In this document: positions 1-12,654 of the stretch, piece after piece
How positions within the stretch are numbered: the stretch's first letter is position 1
Layout of the letters: each line of letters begins with the position of its first letter
Assembly: GCF_025426255.1 (NCBI RefSeq)
Contig: NZ_CP104861.1
Location: 1-64,000 of the forward strand
Length of the DNA: 64,000 bases
Source of the DNA: Pseudomonas fragi
GTDB taxonomy: Bacteria > Pseudomonadota > Gammaproteobacteria > Pseudomonadales > Pseudomonadaceae
Direction of reading: 5' to 3'
Position numbers and translations under genes: made by a program
The notes under the pieces: model-generated
What the model saw: only the letters and a program-made list of their open reading frames with translations
Database searches by the model: none
What the model was told of the DNA's origin: nothing

Positions 1-1503
1 GTGGAACTTTGGCAGCAGTGCGTAGAGCTTTTGCGCGAAGAGCTGCCTGCCCAGCAATTCAACACCTGGATCCGTCCACTACAGGTCGAAGCCGAAGGCG
101 ACGAGTTGCGCGTGTATGCACCCAACCGCTTTGTTCTCGACTGGGTTAACGAAAAGTATCTGAGCCGTTTGCTTGAACTGTTGAACGAGCACAGCAATGG
201 CATGGCGCCAGCGTTGTCCTTGTTAATAGGCAGCAAACGCAGCTCGGCGCCTCGTGCTGCCCCCAATGCGCCTCTGGCCGCAGCGGCTTCTCAACAAGCC
301 CCGGCACCAGCGAGTTCATCGACCAGCCAAGCCTCTGCTCCCGCCCCGGCCCCTAAACAGGCGGCTCAGGCGAGCGAAGAGCCTTCGCGTGCCAGCTTCG
401 ATCCAATGGCTGGCGCCAGCTCGCAACAAGCTCCCGTGCGCGCCGAACAGCGCACCGTTCAGGTTGAAGGTGCGCTCAAGCACACCAGCTACCTGAACCG
501 CACCTTTACCTTTGAAAACTTCGTTGAGGGTAAATCCAACCAACTGGCTCGCGCTGCGGCGTGGCAGGTGGCGGATAACCCCAAGCACGGTTACAACCCG
601 CTCTTCCTTTATGGCGGCGTTGGTTTGGGTAAGACTCACTTGATGCATGCGGTGGGTAACCACCTGCTGAAGAAGAACCCGAATGCCAAGGTCGTGTACC
701 TGCATTCCGAGCGTTTTGTAGCTGACATGGTTAAAGCCTTGCAGCTCAACGCCATCAACGAGTTCAAGCGCTTCTACCGTTCGGTAGACGCCTTGCTCAT
801 CGATGACATTCAATTCTTTGCGCGCAAGGAGCGGTCCCAGGAAGAGTTCTTCCACACCTTCAACGCCCTGCTTGAAGGCGGTCAGCAAGTGATTCTGACC
901 AGCGACCGTTACCCGAAAGAAATCGAAGGGCTCGAAGAGCGTCTTAAATCGCGCTTCGGCTGGGGTTTGACGGTTGCCGTCGAGCCGCCTGAGCTTGAAA
1001 CCCGTGTGGCGATCCTGATGAAGAAGGCCGATCAGGCTAAAGTCGATCTGCCCCACGATGCAGCGTTCTTTATTGCCCAGCGCATTCGCTCCAACGTGCG
1101 TGAGCTAGAAGGCGCGCTCAAGCGCGTGATCGCTCACTCGCACTTCATGGGGCGCGACATCACCATTGAACTGATCCGCGAGTCCCTCAAGGACTTGCTG
1201 GCGCTGCAAGATAAACTCGTCTCTGTGGATAACATTCAGCGCACAGTGGCCGAGTACTACAAAATCAAGATTTCGGACCTGCTGTCCAAGCGTCGCTCGC
1301 GCTCGGTTGCGCGACCACGTCAGGTTGCGATGGCTCTGTCCAAAGAACTGACCAACCACAGCTTGCCGGAAATCGGCGATGTGTTTGGCGGTCGTGACCA
1401 CACTACGGTCTTGCACGCATGCCGCAAGATCAACGAACTCAAGGAATCCGACGCGGACATCCGCGAGGACTACAAGAACCTGCTGCGAACACTGACAACC
1501 TGA
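1..1503 (+). CDS. dnaA: chromosomal replication initiator DnaA
   Basis: Binds DnaA boxes at oriC and melts the origin in its ATP form. The 500-residue protein has the N-terminal DnaB-interaction domain (about 1-75), a low-complexity Ala/Pro/Gln linker (about 80-160), an AAA+ core with Walker A GGVGLGKT near 205 and Walker B LLIDD near 265, and the C-terminal DNA-binding signature [11 protein letters not shown] near 463. The window opens on GTG-GAA-CTT. Remembered Pseudomonas DnaA proteins begin MSVELWQQ, so the real start may be two codons upstream, outside the window. oriC proper would also lie upstream and is not visible. A perfect DnaA box (reverse strand) lies inside the gene at 1224-1232. 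dnaN follows 38 bp downstream. Confidence 0.98.
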   Translation: MELWQQCVELLREELPAQQFNTWIRPLQVEAEGDELRVYAPNRFVLDWVNEKYLSRLLELLNEHSNGMAPALSLLIGSKRSSAPRAAPNAPLAAAASQQAPAPASSSTSQASAPAPAPKQAAQASEEPSRASFDPMAGASSQQAPVRAEQRTVQVEGALKHTSYLNRTFTFENFVEGKSNQLARAAAWQVADNPKHGYNPLFLYGGVGLGKTHLMHAVGNHLLKKNPNAKVVYLHSERFVADMVKALQLNAINEFKRFYRSVDALLIDDIQFFARKERSQEEFFHTFNALLEGGQQVILTSDRYPKEIEGLEERLKSRFGWGLTVAVEPPELETRVAILMKKADQAKVDLPHDAAFFIAQRIRSNVRELEGALKRVIAHSHFMGRDITIELIRESLKDLLALQDKLVSVDNIQRTVAEYYKIKISDLLSKRRSRSVARPRQVAMALSKELTNHSLPEIGDVFGGRDHTTVLHACRKINELKESDADIREDYKNLLRTLTT

Positions 1504-1541
1504 TGACACCAGCGCAGCTTATTAAGGCAAGGGACTAGACC

Positions 1542-2645
1542 ATGCATTTCACCATTCAACGCGAAGCCCTGTTGAAACCCCTGCAACTGGTCGCAGGCGT
1601 CGTTGAACGCCGCCAGACCTTGCCGGTATTGTCCAACGTGCTGTTGGTTGTCGAAGGCCAGCAACTGTCGCTGACCGGTACCGACCTTGAAGTCGAGCTG
1701 GTTGGTCGCGTTCAACTTGAAGAACCAGCCGAGCCAGGCGAAATCACCGTACCTGCGCGTAAGCTGATGGATATCTGCAAAAGCTTGCCTAACGATGCTT
1801 TGATCGACATCAAGCTCGATGACAACAAGCTGGTGGTCAAGGCTGGCCGTAGCCGCTTTACCCTGTCGACCTTGCCGGCCAACGATTTCCCGACGGTTGA
1901 AGAAGGCCCGGGTTCGCTGACCTGCAACTTGCAGCAAAGCAAACTGCGCCGCCTGATTGAGCGCACCAGCTTTGCCATGGCGCAGCAGGACGTTCGTTAC
2001 TACCTCAACGGCATGCTGCTGGAAGTGTCCGCCGGTATCATCCGTGCAGTGGCCACCGACGGTCACCGTCTGGCCATGTGCTCGATGAAAGCCGATATCG
2101 GCCAGCCAGACCGTCACCAAGTGATCGTGCCGCGTAAAGGTATCCTCGAGCTGGCACGCTTGCTGACTGAGCCGGACGGCGAAGTGAGCATCGTTCTGGG
2201 CGCACACCACATCCGTGCCACCACCGGCGAGTTCACCTTCACCTCTAAACTGGTTGACGGCAAATTCCCGGACTACGAGCGTGTGCTGCCTAAAGGCGGT
2301 GACAAAATCGTAATCGGTGACCGTCAGGCACTGCGTGAAGCGTTCAGCCGTACCGCGATTCTGTCCAACGAGAAGTACCGTGGTATCCGTCTGCAATTGG
2401 CCAATGGCCAGCTGAAAATCCAGGCCAACAACCCGGAGCAGGAAGAAGCGGAAGAAGAAGTGGGCGTTGACTACAACGGCGGCTCGCTGGAAATCGGCTT
2501 CAACGTGAGCTACCTGCTGGACGTGCTGGGCGTGATGACCACTGAACAAGTGCGTCTGATCCTGTCGGACTCCAACAGCAGCGCCCTGGTGCAAGAGTCG
2601 GACAATGATGACTCGGCCTACGTTGTTATGCCGATGCGCCTGTAA
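1542..2645 (+). CDS. dnaN: DNA polymerase III sliding clamp (beta subunit)
   Basis: Ring-shaped processivity clamp of DNA polymerase III, loaded on primed DNA and used as a platform by polymerases and repair proteins. The 367-residue product has the usual family length with three clamp domains. It begins MHFTIQREALLKPLQ and ends VMPMRL, both typical of Pseudomonas DnaN. The ATG lies 38 bp after the dnaA stop, with a GGCAAGGGA purine run upstream as ribosome binding site. recF starts 21 bp after its stop, consistent with a dnaA-dnaN-recF-gyrB transcription unit. Confidence 0.98.
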   Translation: MHFTIQREALLKPLQLVAGVVERRQTLPVLSNVLLVVEGQQLSLTGTDLEVELVGRVQLEEPAEPGEITVPARKLMDICKSLPNDALIDIKLDDNKLVVKAGRSRFTLSTLPANDFPTVEEGPGSLTCNLQQSKLRRLIERTSFAMAQQDVRYYLNGMLLEVSAGIIRAVATDGHRLAMCSMKADIGQPDRHQVIVPRKGILELARLLTEPDGEVSIVLGAHHIRATTGEFTFTSKLVDGKFPDYERVLPKGGDKIVIGDRQALREAFSRTAILSNEKYRGIRLQLANGQLKIQANNPEQEEAEEEVGVDYNGGSLEIGFNVSYLLDVLGVMTTEQVRLILSDSNSSALVQESDNDDSAYVVMPMRL

Positions 2646-2666
2646 CTTATGCACAGCCAAAGCTAG

Positions 2667-6193
<3,527 letters not shown>

Positions 6194-6219
6194 TGATGTG
6201 TTGCAGGTTGACTGGATAG

Positions 6220-6300
6220 GTGGGCATTTTTTGCCCACTACTCCAAGGCAACCTGGCAAGCTCCTAAAAAAGCCCGCTTAATAATAGGCGGGCTTTTTTT
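6220..6300 (+). terminator. hairpin plus rho-independent terminator after gyrB
   Basis: A first hairpin (GTGGGCA, 5-nt T loop, TGCCCAC; 6220-6238) is followed by AAGCCCGC/GCGGGCTT with a T run ending at 6300. The second is a canonical intrinsic terminator, with A-rich sequence upstream that would also let it work in reverse. It closes the dnaA-dnaN-recF-gyrB unit. Confidence 0.9.
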
Positions 6301-6403
6301 CGTTCAAAAAATGGTCAAACTCTAGGGTGAGCATCGAGTTACGTACCATCCCTGGCCCTCTGCGGGTTTGCTCCATGCAAAAACTTTAACGTGCCCTCTC
6401 ATT

Positions 6404-6418
6404 ATTTCGAGTAGAAAT
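6404..6418. promoter_or_regulatory. possible LysR-type operator
   Basis: ATTTC-GAGTA-GAAAT is a perfect interrupted dyad 38 bp upstream of the LysR-type gene that starts at 6457. It resembles the T-N11-A sites of LysR regulators and would suit autoregulation. The assignment rests on position and symmetry only. Confidence 0.35.
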
Positions 6419-6456
6419 AGGGGTATCGATTTTCCATTTTTGAGTACGCCGTCAAC

Positions 6457-7335
6457 GTGAACTGGGATGATCTGAAAGTTTTTATCTTCGTTGCCAAGTC
6501 GAATAACGTGACCGAGGCGGGCAACTCGCTCAACGTTTCGGCATCGACGGTGTCGCGCAAGATCGCCGCACTTGAGGATTCGCTCAGTACCGTGTTGTTC
6601 TTGAAAAACACCAACGGCTATTTCCTGACGGAAGCTGGCAGGGCGCTGCTTCCACTGGCGTTAGAGACGCAGGAGCGCTTCAAGCTCATTGAGCGACAGA
6701 TGTCGCAGCCAAGCAATCGGATGGCTGGGCAGGTGCGTATCGATTGCCCGGAGCTAATGGGCACGCACCTGATCATTCCTGGACTGGCGGATTTCCGTGA
6801 TCAATACCCTGAGATCAGTTTCGACTTCATCAACTCGGCGGTGTCTTCAAAACTCACGCAAAGCCATAGCGACATCATTATTCGATTACGCAGACCCGAA
6901 AACGGCAACTTCACCATGCGCCGGGTCGGGACACTGATGCAGGGCCTTTTTTGTTCTGAAGGTTATGCCGCTGCCAATACACTCCCAGCGAAGCCTGACG
7001 ACTTGAAGCATCATTACTTGATTGGTTGGACTGAGGAAATGGCTTATATGCCGCTCGCGCAATGGCTGAATGAGGTGAGCCGCGACCAGAAACTCTGGAT
7101 GCGCGTGCCCAACCTCAATGCTCAGCTCAAGGCGGTAGAAGCTGATCTTGGTATCGCCGCGCTACCGACCTATGTTGCACAGCAGTCAGGCTTGCGTCAG
7201 GTCCTGGCCGATAGCCCCCTGCACAGTTCCGATATCTGGCTTCTGCGTAATCAGGCTACGCAAGGCGTAGGCCGAGTCGATCAAGTGGTGGATTATTTGA
7301 CAGCGCTATTGCACAGCAAAACGGTAGAGATGTAA
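6457..7335 (+). CDS. LysR-family transcriptional regulator
   Basis: A 292-residue regulator with an N-terminal winged helix-turn-helix (about 1-60; SASTVSRKIAALEDSL is the recognition region) and a LysR effector-binding domain. The start is GTG 6457, giving MNWDDLKVFIFVAKS, the usual opening of this family; the upstream ribosome binding site is weak. The gene converges on the LysE-family exporter at 7360, with 24 bp between them. LysR regulators often control LysE exporters, but those pairs are normally divergent, so the target is uncertain. It lies in the accessory block between gyrB and plsC. Confidence 0.85.
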   Translation: MNWDDLKVFIFVAKSNNVTEAGNSLNVSASTVSRKIAALEDSLSTVLFLKNTNGYFLTEAGRALLPLALETQERFKLIERQMSQPSNRMAGQVRIDCPELMGTHLIIPGLADFRDQYPEISFDFINSAVSSKLTQSHSDIIIRLRRPENGNFTMRRVGTLMQGLFCSEGYAAANTLPAKPDDLKHHYLIGWTEEMAYMPLAQWLNEVSRDQKLWMRVPNLNAQLKAVEADLGIAALPTYVAQQSGLRQVLADSPLHSSDIWLLRNQATQGVGRVDQVVDYLTALLHSKTVEM

Positions 7336-7359
7336 TAGCAACCTTTGCAGGGAGACTCC

Positions 7360-7980
7360 TTACAGCGAGCCGGTACGCAGGAAAATCCAGACCGCTACCG
7401 CGATCAGCATCAGTCCAAACATCGCGTTCTGGAACACCAGCAGTTTGGGCCGCGCCTGGATCAGTTTCTGCACCGTCGACCCCATCGATACCCAGATGAC
7501 GTGCGAAAAGAAATTCAGCGTAATCAGCGCAGCGCTCAATATCAGCACGACGCTGCTGCTGGTCTCGCCAGAGGGCGTGAAGGTGGAAAACATCACCAGC
7601 AACATCACTATTCCTTGCACATTGCCCAACTGCACAACGATCCCGTCTCGAAACTGCAAGTGTATGGTTTTGTCGCTGGGCGCTTTCAGCGGGCGGCACA
7701 ACAGTCGCACCCCAAGCCACAAGATGTAGAAGCTGCCGAGCACTTGCAGTACCCAGACCAACCTCGGGTTGTTCATCAGTGTGTGATAGAGCCCTAGCCC
7801 GACCAGCACCGCGAGCAAGAAATAAGTGATGTCCAGGCCGACGATAAACCGGACCGAACGACGTACACCGCTTTGTGCGCCGGAGGTCGCAACCATCAAG
7901 TTGCCAGGACCAGCACTCAGGGTCAGCGGTGCCATGGTTGACAGCCAAAGCAGCCAGTTGATGCTTAATATTTCTTGCAC
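7360..7980 (-). CDS. LysE/RhtB-family amino-acid exporter
   Basis: An inner-membrane exporter of the LysE/RhtB family, about 206 residues, with the conserved N-terminal GPGNLMVATSGAQSGVR motif near the end of the first membrane segment and five to six hydrophobic segments. The substrate is probably an amino acid or similar metabolite but cannot be read from sequence. I prefer GTG 7980 because GAGG lies 8 nt upstream; an in-frame GTG at 7998 would add six residues but lacks such a site. It is convergent with the LysR gene at 6457. Confidence 0.82.
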   Translation of the reverse strand: MQEILSINWLLWLSTMAPLTLSAGPGNLMVATSGAQSGVRRSVRFIVGLDITYFLLAVLVGLGLYHTLMNNPRLVWVLQVLGSFYILWLGVRLLCRPLKAPSDKTIHLQFRDGIVVQLGNVQGIVMLLVMFSTFTPSGETSSSVVLILSAALITLNFFSHVIWVSMGSTVQKLIQARPKLLVFQNAMFGLMLIAVAVWIFLRTGSL

Positions 7981-8138
7981 GTTCTTATCCTCAATCACGG
8001 CATGGACTGCACGCCATCAAGTCTAATTCGCGGTCGCTTATAACGTTATAGCGAAGAGCGCAAAGCGATATTCCATAAATGTGGGAAGTGAGACAGCGCT
8101 TTTCTGGCCTTTCAAACCACCACTGATGTAGCGCAGTC

Positions 8139-8174
8139 AAAAAAGGCCAACGCTAAGGTTGGCCTTTTTTTGGT
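8139..8174. terminator. bidirectional terminator
   Basis: AAAAAAGGCCAAC, a short loop, then GTTGGCCTTTTTTT. The stem has an A run on one side and a T run on the other, so it can terminate from either direction. It lies just after the stop of the minus-strand LysR gene at 8186 and is most likely its terminator. Confidence 0.88.
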
Positions 8175-8185
8175 AAAAAATTCGC

Positions 8186-9073
8186 CTACGGCGCCAGCAA
8201 AACCCCCTGCTCTTCCTTGCACAATTCCAGCAAAAAATCCCACACCACTCTCAGCCTTACGGACTTGTGCAGTTCACGGCGGGTGCTGATCCAGTAGCTG
8301 CGTTGCACTGACTCTTCGGGCAATACGCGTACTAGTTCCAGATCGTTGCAGGCCATGTAGTTGGGCAATACGGCGATGCCCAAACCTGCGCGAGCCGCTT
8401 GGTGCTGGGCGATGACGCTGGTGCTGCGAAAGGTCACGGTGGGGGTGCGGCAGAAATTGTTCAGAAACAGCAGTTCCTGACTGAACAGCAAGTCGTCGAC
8501 GTAGCCGATCCAGTAGTGATTGGCCAGGTCATCACGGTTGTTCAGCGGCGGTGCCTTGTCTAGGTAAAGGCGACTGGCATACAGGGCCAGGCGGTAGTCG
8601 GTAAGTTTGCGAGTTATCAACAGGTCAGCGTTGGGACGCTCCAGATGAATGCTGATTTCAGCCTCGCGGTTGAGGATGCTGACAAAGCGCGGTACGGCCA
8701 CCAGTTCCACTTCCAGCCCTGGGTAGCGTTCAAACAACCCGCGTAATCGCGAAGTGATGAACATGATGCCGATTCCCTCAGTGACCCCAAGACGGACCTT
8801 CCCCATGGGTGCGATGGCCTGGGTGATTTCCTCTTGCGCCAGCAATGCGACGTTTTCCATGGCCTCGGCATGCTTGAGTAGCGCTTGCCCGGCGGGCGTC
8901 AGTTCGTAGCCTTGGGCATGCTGTACGAACAGCGCCGCTCCAAGGTGCTGTTCGATGCTTTCAATGTGCCTGGCGACGGTGCTGTGTGTGGTGTTCAGGC
9001 GTTTGGCGGCCGTGAGCAGGCGACCACTGCGCTGCAGCTCCAGAAAGTAACGCAGGTCATTCCAGTCGAACAT
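8186..9073 (-). CDS. LysR-family transcriptional regulator, divergent from GMC oxidoreductase
   Basis: A 295-residue LysR regulator: winged helix-turn-helix in the first 60 residues (THSTVARHIESIEQHLG) and an effector-binding domain after it. I start it at ATG 9073 (MFDWNDLRYFLELQ), the typical first helix; upstream in-frame codons add an implausible hydrophobic extension. It is divergent from the GMC oxidoreductase gene at 9205 across 131 bp, the classic arrangement for a LysR activator and its target. A small TTTC-N6-GAAA dyad in the gap (9142-9155) is a candidate operator. Control of the oxidoreductase and transporter is inferred. Confidence 0.85.
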   Translation of the reverse strand: MFDWNDLRYFLELQRSGRLLTAAKRLNTTHSTVARHIESIEQHLGAALFVQHAQGYELTPAGQALLKHAEAMENVALLAQEEITQAIAPMGKVRLGVTEGIGIMFITSRLRGLFERYPGLEVELVAVPRFVSILNREAEISIHLERPNADLLITRKLTDYRLALYASRLYLDKAPPLNNRDDLANHYWIGYVDDLLFSQELLFLNNFCRTPTVTFRSTSVIAQHQAARAGLGIAVLPNYMACNDLELVRVLPEESVQRSYWISTRRELHKSVRLRVVWDFLLELCKEEQGVLLAP

Positions 9074-9204
9074 GTCAGCCCCCAAGCGCCATTGATAAAC
9101 CGGCTGTGCAAAAACGCACAAGCCATGGGTGAAATCACGCGTTTCAAACTCGAAATTAATCAATAGGATGGTGCAGGACAAGAACAATAAAGGCGAGGTG
9201 ATCA

Positions 9205-10923
9205 ATGCCATCAGCCAGTAAGGTGTACGACTACATCATTGTGGGCGCAGGACCTGCGGGTTCCGTGTTGGCAAATCGGCTGTCTGCCGATCCACGGCAC
9301 AGCGTGTTGCTGCTCGAAGCGGGTGGGCAAGATAACTACCCGTGGATCCATATCCCCGTGGGTTACCTGTATTGCATCGGTAACCCGCGCACCGACTGGT
9401 GCTTCAAAACCGAGGCCCAGGTCGGCCTGCAGGGCCGCAGCCTGAGCTACCCTCGGGGCAAGGTGCTGGGCGGCAGCTCGTCGATCAACGGCATGATTTA
9501 TATGCGTGGCCAGGCGGGCGATTACGACCGCTGGGCCGAGCTGGGTAATACGGGCTGGTCCTGGAAAGAAGTTCTGCCCCTGTTCAAACGCAGTGAGAAA
9601 CACTTTGCCGGCAACTCCGATCTGCATGGCAGTGATGGCGAGTGGCGGGTTGAGCAACAGCGTTATACCTGGCCAATTTTGGATGCATTTCGCGATGCCG
9701 CCGCACAGAGCGGGATTGCCAGCGTCAACGACTTCAACGGTGGCGACAATCAGGGCTGTGGATACTTTCAAGTCAACCAGCGATCCGGTGTGCGCTGGAA
9801 TGCTTCCAAGGCGTTTTTGCGCCCGGTGCTGAAACGCCCGAATCTGACCGTATTGACTGATGTTCAGGTGGATAAGGTGTTGCTTGAAAACGGTCGGGCG
9901 ACGCAGGTTTGCTCCCGTTGGCAAGGCACTGAACATACCTTCACGGCGGGTCGCGAGATTATCTTGTGCGCGGGCTCCATCGGCTCACCGGGGATCTTGC
10001 AGCGCTCGGGTATTGGCCCCCGCCCTCTGCTCGAAAGCCTGGGGATAACTGTTAAGCACGAATTGCCGGGTGTGGGTGGCAACCTGCAGGACCATCTGCA
10101 ACTGCGGCTGATTTTCAAACTGACCAAGGCACGCACCTTAAACCAGGTGGCTAACAGCCTGTGGGGCAAAGTCGGCATGGGCCTGCGTTATGCCTACGAC
10201 CGTAGTGGTCCCTTGGCCATGGCGCCCAGTCAGTTGGGTGCGTTCGTAAAGTCTGATCCCGCTCAACCTTCGGCCAACTTGCAGTACCACGTCCAGCCGC
10301 TGTCCCTTGAGCGCTTTGGCGAGCCACTGCACACCTTCCCCGCCTTCACTGCCTCGGTGTGCAACTTGCGCCCGAAAAGCCGAGGCCGGGTCGATATACG
10401 TTCGGCCAACCCGGATGACGCGCCGCTGATTGATCCCAATTACTTGAGCCACCCTGACGATTTAAAGGTCGCTGCGGATGCTATTCGTCTGACCCGACGC
10501 ATTGTGGCCAACGCTGCTTTGCAGGCTTTTACGCCAGAGGAATACCTCCCGGGCAAAGACCTGCAAACCGAGCAAGAGTTGTACGACGCTGCTGCCCGAA
10601 TAGGTACGACGATTTTTCACCCTGTGGGTACTTGCCGCATGGGCCAGGACGCTGAGGCAGTGGTCGATGCCGAGTTACGCGTCCATGGCGTACCGGGTTT
10701 AAGGGTGGCAGATGCGTCGATCATGCCGAGCATCGTGTCAGGTAATACCTGCTCTCCGACTTTGATGATTGGCGAAAAAGCCGCGCAGTTAATTCTGCAG
10801 GCGTCGATTAACTCGCTTGAACAAGCAACAGACGTTAACCGCGCGGTAGCTACACCGGTCGCCTGGGCGCGATCGTGGTTTCGGGCGCAGTCATCCGGAA
10901 CCGACAGTGGACAACAACAATAA
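9205..10923 (+). CDS. GMC-family FAD-dependent oxidoreductase (alcohol/choline dehydrogenase-like)
   Basis: A 572-residue flavoprotein with the FAD-binding motif GAGPAGS near residue 14, the GMC signature GGSSSINGMIYMRG near 89, and the C-terminal catalytic region FHPVGTCRMG (His near 471) with the Asn of GNTCSPT near 515. This arrangement fits choline dehydrogenase and AlkJ-type alcohol dehydrogenases that oxidise a primary alcohol to an aldehyde. The start ATG 9205 has GAGG 8 nt upstream. A transporter gene follows 33 bp later and a LysR regulator is divergent, so the three probably form an uptake and oxidation module for one alcohol-bearing substrate, not identifiable here. The tail of about 30 residues is polar and variable. 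Confidence 0.88.
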   Translation: MPSASKVYDYIIVGAGPAGSVLANRLSADPRHSVLLLEAGGQDNYPWIHIPVGYLYCIGNPRTDWCFKTEAQVGLQGRSLSYPRGKVLGGSSSINGMIYMRGQAGDYDRWAELGNTGWSWKEVLPLFKRSEKHFAGNSDLHGSDGEWRVEQQRYTWPILDAFRDAAAQSGIASVNDFNGGDNQGCGYFQVNQRSGVRWNASKAFLRPVLKRPNLTVLTDVQVDKVLLENGRATQVCSRWQGTEHTFTAGREIILCAGSIGSPGILQRSGIGPRPLLESLGITVKHELPGVGGNLQDHLQLRLIFKLTKARTLNQVANSLWGKVGMGLRYAYDRSGPLAMAPSQLGAFVKSDPAQPSANLQYHVQPLSLERFGEPLHTFPAFTASVCNLRPKSRGRVDIRSANPDDAPLIDPNYLSHPDDLKVAADAIRLTRRIVANAALQAFTPEEYLPGKDLQTEQELYDAAARIGTTIFHPVGTCRMGQDAEAVVDAELRVHGVPGLRVADASIMPSIVSGNTCSPTLMIGEKAAQLILQASINSLEQATDVNRAVATPVAWARSWFRAQSSGTDSGQQQ

Positions 10924-10956
10924 TCACTGTGGCCCAAAGGGCTGAGGACATTGAAT

Positions 10957-12579
10957 ATGTCAGACTCAATTGCACAACAGGCGGCTCCCGCCAAGGCAAC
11001 TACTGGCCGGGAAGAACGAAAGATCATTTTTGCGTCATCCCTCGGGACAGTTTTCGAGTGGTATGACTTTTTCTTGTATGGCGCTTTGGCCACCGTGCTC
11101 AGCAAGCAGTTCTTTGCCGGGGTAAACGACACCACTGCGTTTATTTTTGCCTTGATGGCCTTCGCCGCCGGGTTCTTGGTCAGGCCGTTCGGTGCACTGG
11201 TGTTCGGCCGATTGGGCGACATGATCGGGCGCAAATACACATTTCTCATGACCATCATTCTGATGGGCTTATCGACTTTTGCTGTCGGCTTGCTACCGAC
11301 TTACACCAGCATCGGCATCGCGGCACCGATCATGCTCGTGCTGTTGCGCATGCTTCAAGGGCTGGCGCTGGGCGGTGAGTATGGTGGCGCAGCCACCTAC
11401 GTGGCAGAGCATGCGGCCCCTGGCAAACGTGGCTTTAATACCAGCTGGATTCAATCCACAGCCACCCTGGGCCTGCTGCTGTCGTTGCTGGTGGTGCTGA
11501 GCTGCCGTTACCTGACCGGTGACCAGTTTGAAGTCTGGGGCTGGCGCCTGCCGTTCCTGCTGTCCATCGTGTTGCTGGGCATCTCGACCTGGATCCGCAT
11601 GAGCATGCACGAGTCGCCAGCTTTCGTGAAAATGAAGGCCGAGGGCAAGACCAGCAAATCACCGATCCGCGAGTCATTCGGCAAGTGGGAAAACCTCAAA
11701 ATCGTTCTGATTGCACTGTTCGGCATCAACGCCGGCCAGGCAGTGACCTTCTATACCGCGCAGTTTTACGTGCTGTTCTTTCTCACACAGATGCTCAAGA
11801 TGGACCCGGCCCAGGCCAACTTGCTGCTGATTATCAGCGTGGTGATTGGCGCACCGTTCTTTATTTTCTTTGGCTGGCTGTCGGACCGTGTGGGTCGCAA
11901 GCCGATCCTGATGCTGGGCCTGTTGTTGGCCACGGTGCTGTACTTCCCGCTGTTCAAAGCATTGAGCCATTACGCCAACCCGCAGATTGATACCGCCAGC
12001 CGCCAGTCACCGATTGTGGTGATGGCCGATCCGGCCACGTGTACCTTCCAGTTCGACCCAGTAGGCAAGGCGCGTTTTGACAGCCCGTGTGACAAGGTCA
12101 AAACCTTCCTGGTGAAACAAGGTCTGCCGTACACCTCGCAGTCAGCCGCCTTGGGTACAGAGGTCCAGGTGTCAGTCGGTGAGCAGAAAATCAACGGTTT
12201 CGACGAAGCGGCCATGCGTGCTGCGATTACCGAAGCAGGCTACCCGGCCAAGGCTGACCCGAGTTCGGTTAACCAACCGATGGTCGTGCTGATGATGGTG
12301 CTGCTGACCCTTATCGCCACCATGACCTACGGCCCGCTGGCAGCGGTAATGGTCGAACTGTTCCCGACCCGCATCCGCTACACCTCGATGTCGTTGCCAT
12401 ACCACATCGGTAATGGCTGGTTCGGTGGTTTCCTGCCTACCGTGTCATTTGCGCTGGTGGTCTACACCGGGGATATCTTCTATGGCCTGTGGTATCCGGT
12501 CGTGATTACCGGAGTCAGCCTGGTGGTAGGCATGATCTTCCTCAAGGAGACGAAGAACGTAAATATCGATAAGGTCTAA
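10957..12579 (+). CDS. major facilitator transporter, metabolite:H+ symporter type
   Basis: A 540-residue inner-membrane transporter of the MHS/ProP-ShiA-like subfamily. It opens with FEWYDFFLYGALA and has two loop signatures, GRLGDMIGRK near 85 and GWLSDRVGRK near 306. Unusually, about 100 hydrophilic residues (about 337-438, two cysteines) lie between the hydrophobic segments I read as TM9 and TM10, a position expected to be periplasmic. Typical members are 420-450 residues, so this loop explains the extra length. ATG 10957 is chosen because GAGG lies 9 nt upstream; a TTG two codons earlier is too close. It probably imports the substrate of the GMC oxidoreductase upstream. Confidence 0.85.
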   Translation: MSDSIAQQAAPAKATTGREERKIIFASSLGTVFEWYDFFLYGALATVLSKQFFAGVNDTTAFIFALMAFAAGFLVRPFGALVFGRLGDMIGRKYTFLMTIILMGLSTFAVGLLPTYTSIGIAAPIMLVLLRMLQGLALGGEYGGAATYVAEHAAPGKRGFNTSWIQSTATLGLLLSLLVVLSCRYLTGDQFEVWGWRLPFLLSIVLLGISTWIRMSMHESPAFVKMKAEGKTSKSPIRESFGKWENLKIVLIALFGINAGQAVTFYTAQFYVLFFLTQMLKMDPAQANLLLIISVVIGAPFFIFFGWLSDRVGRKPILMLGLLLATVLYFPLFKALSHYANPQIDTASRQSPIVVMADPATCTFQFDPVGKARFDSPCDKVKTFLVKQGLPYTSQSAALGTEVQVSVGEQKINGFDEAAMRAAITEAGYPAKADPSSVNQPMVVLMMVLLTLIATMTYGPLAAVMVELFPTRIRYTSMSLPYHIGNGWFGGFLPTVSFALVVYTGDIFYGLWYPVVITGVSLVVGMIFLKETKNVNIDKV

Positions 12580-12606
12580 GGCCAGCTTCTGCTGGTCCAT
12601 AGACAC

Positions 12607-12639
12607 AAAAAAACCGGCTCGAATAAGCCGGTTTTTTTA
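12607..12639 (+). terminator. rho-independent terminator after the MFS transporter
   Basis: AAAAACCGGCT, a six-base loop and AGCCGGTTTTTTT form a canonical intrinsic terminator 28 bp after the transporter stop. It ends the oxidoreductase-transporter unit. Confidence 0.9.
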
Positions 12640-12654
12640 TGTGCTTAGAAAAAC

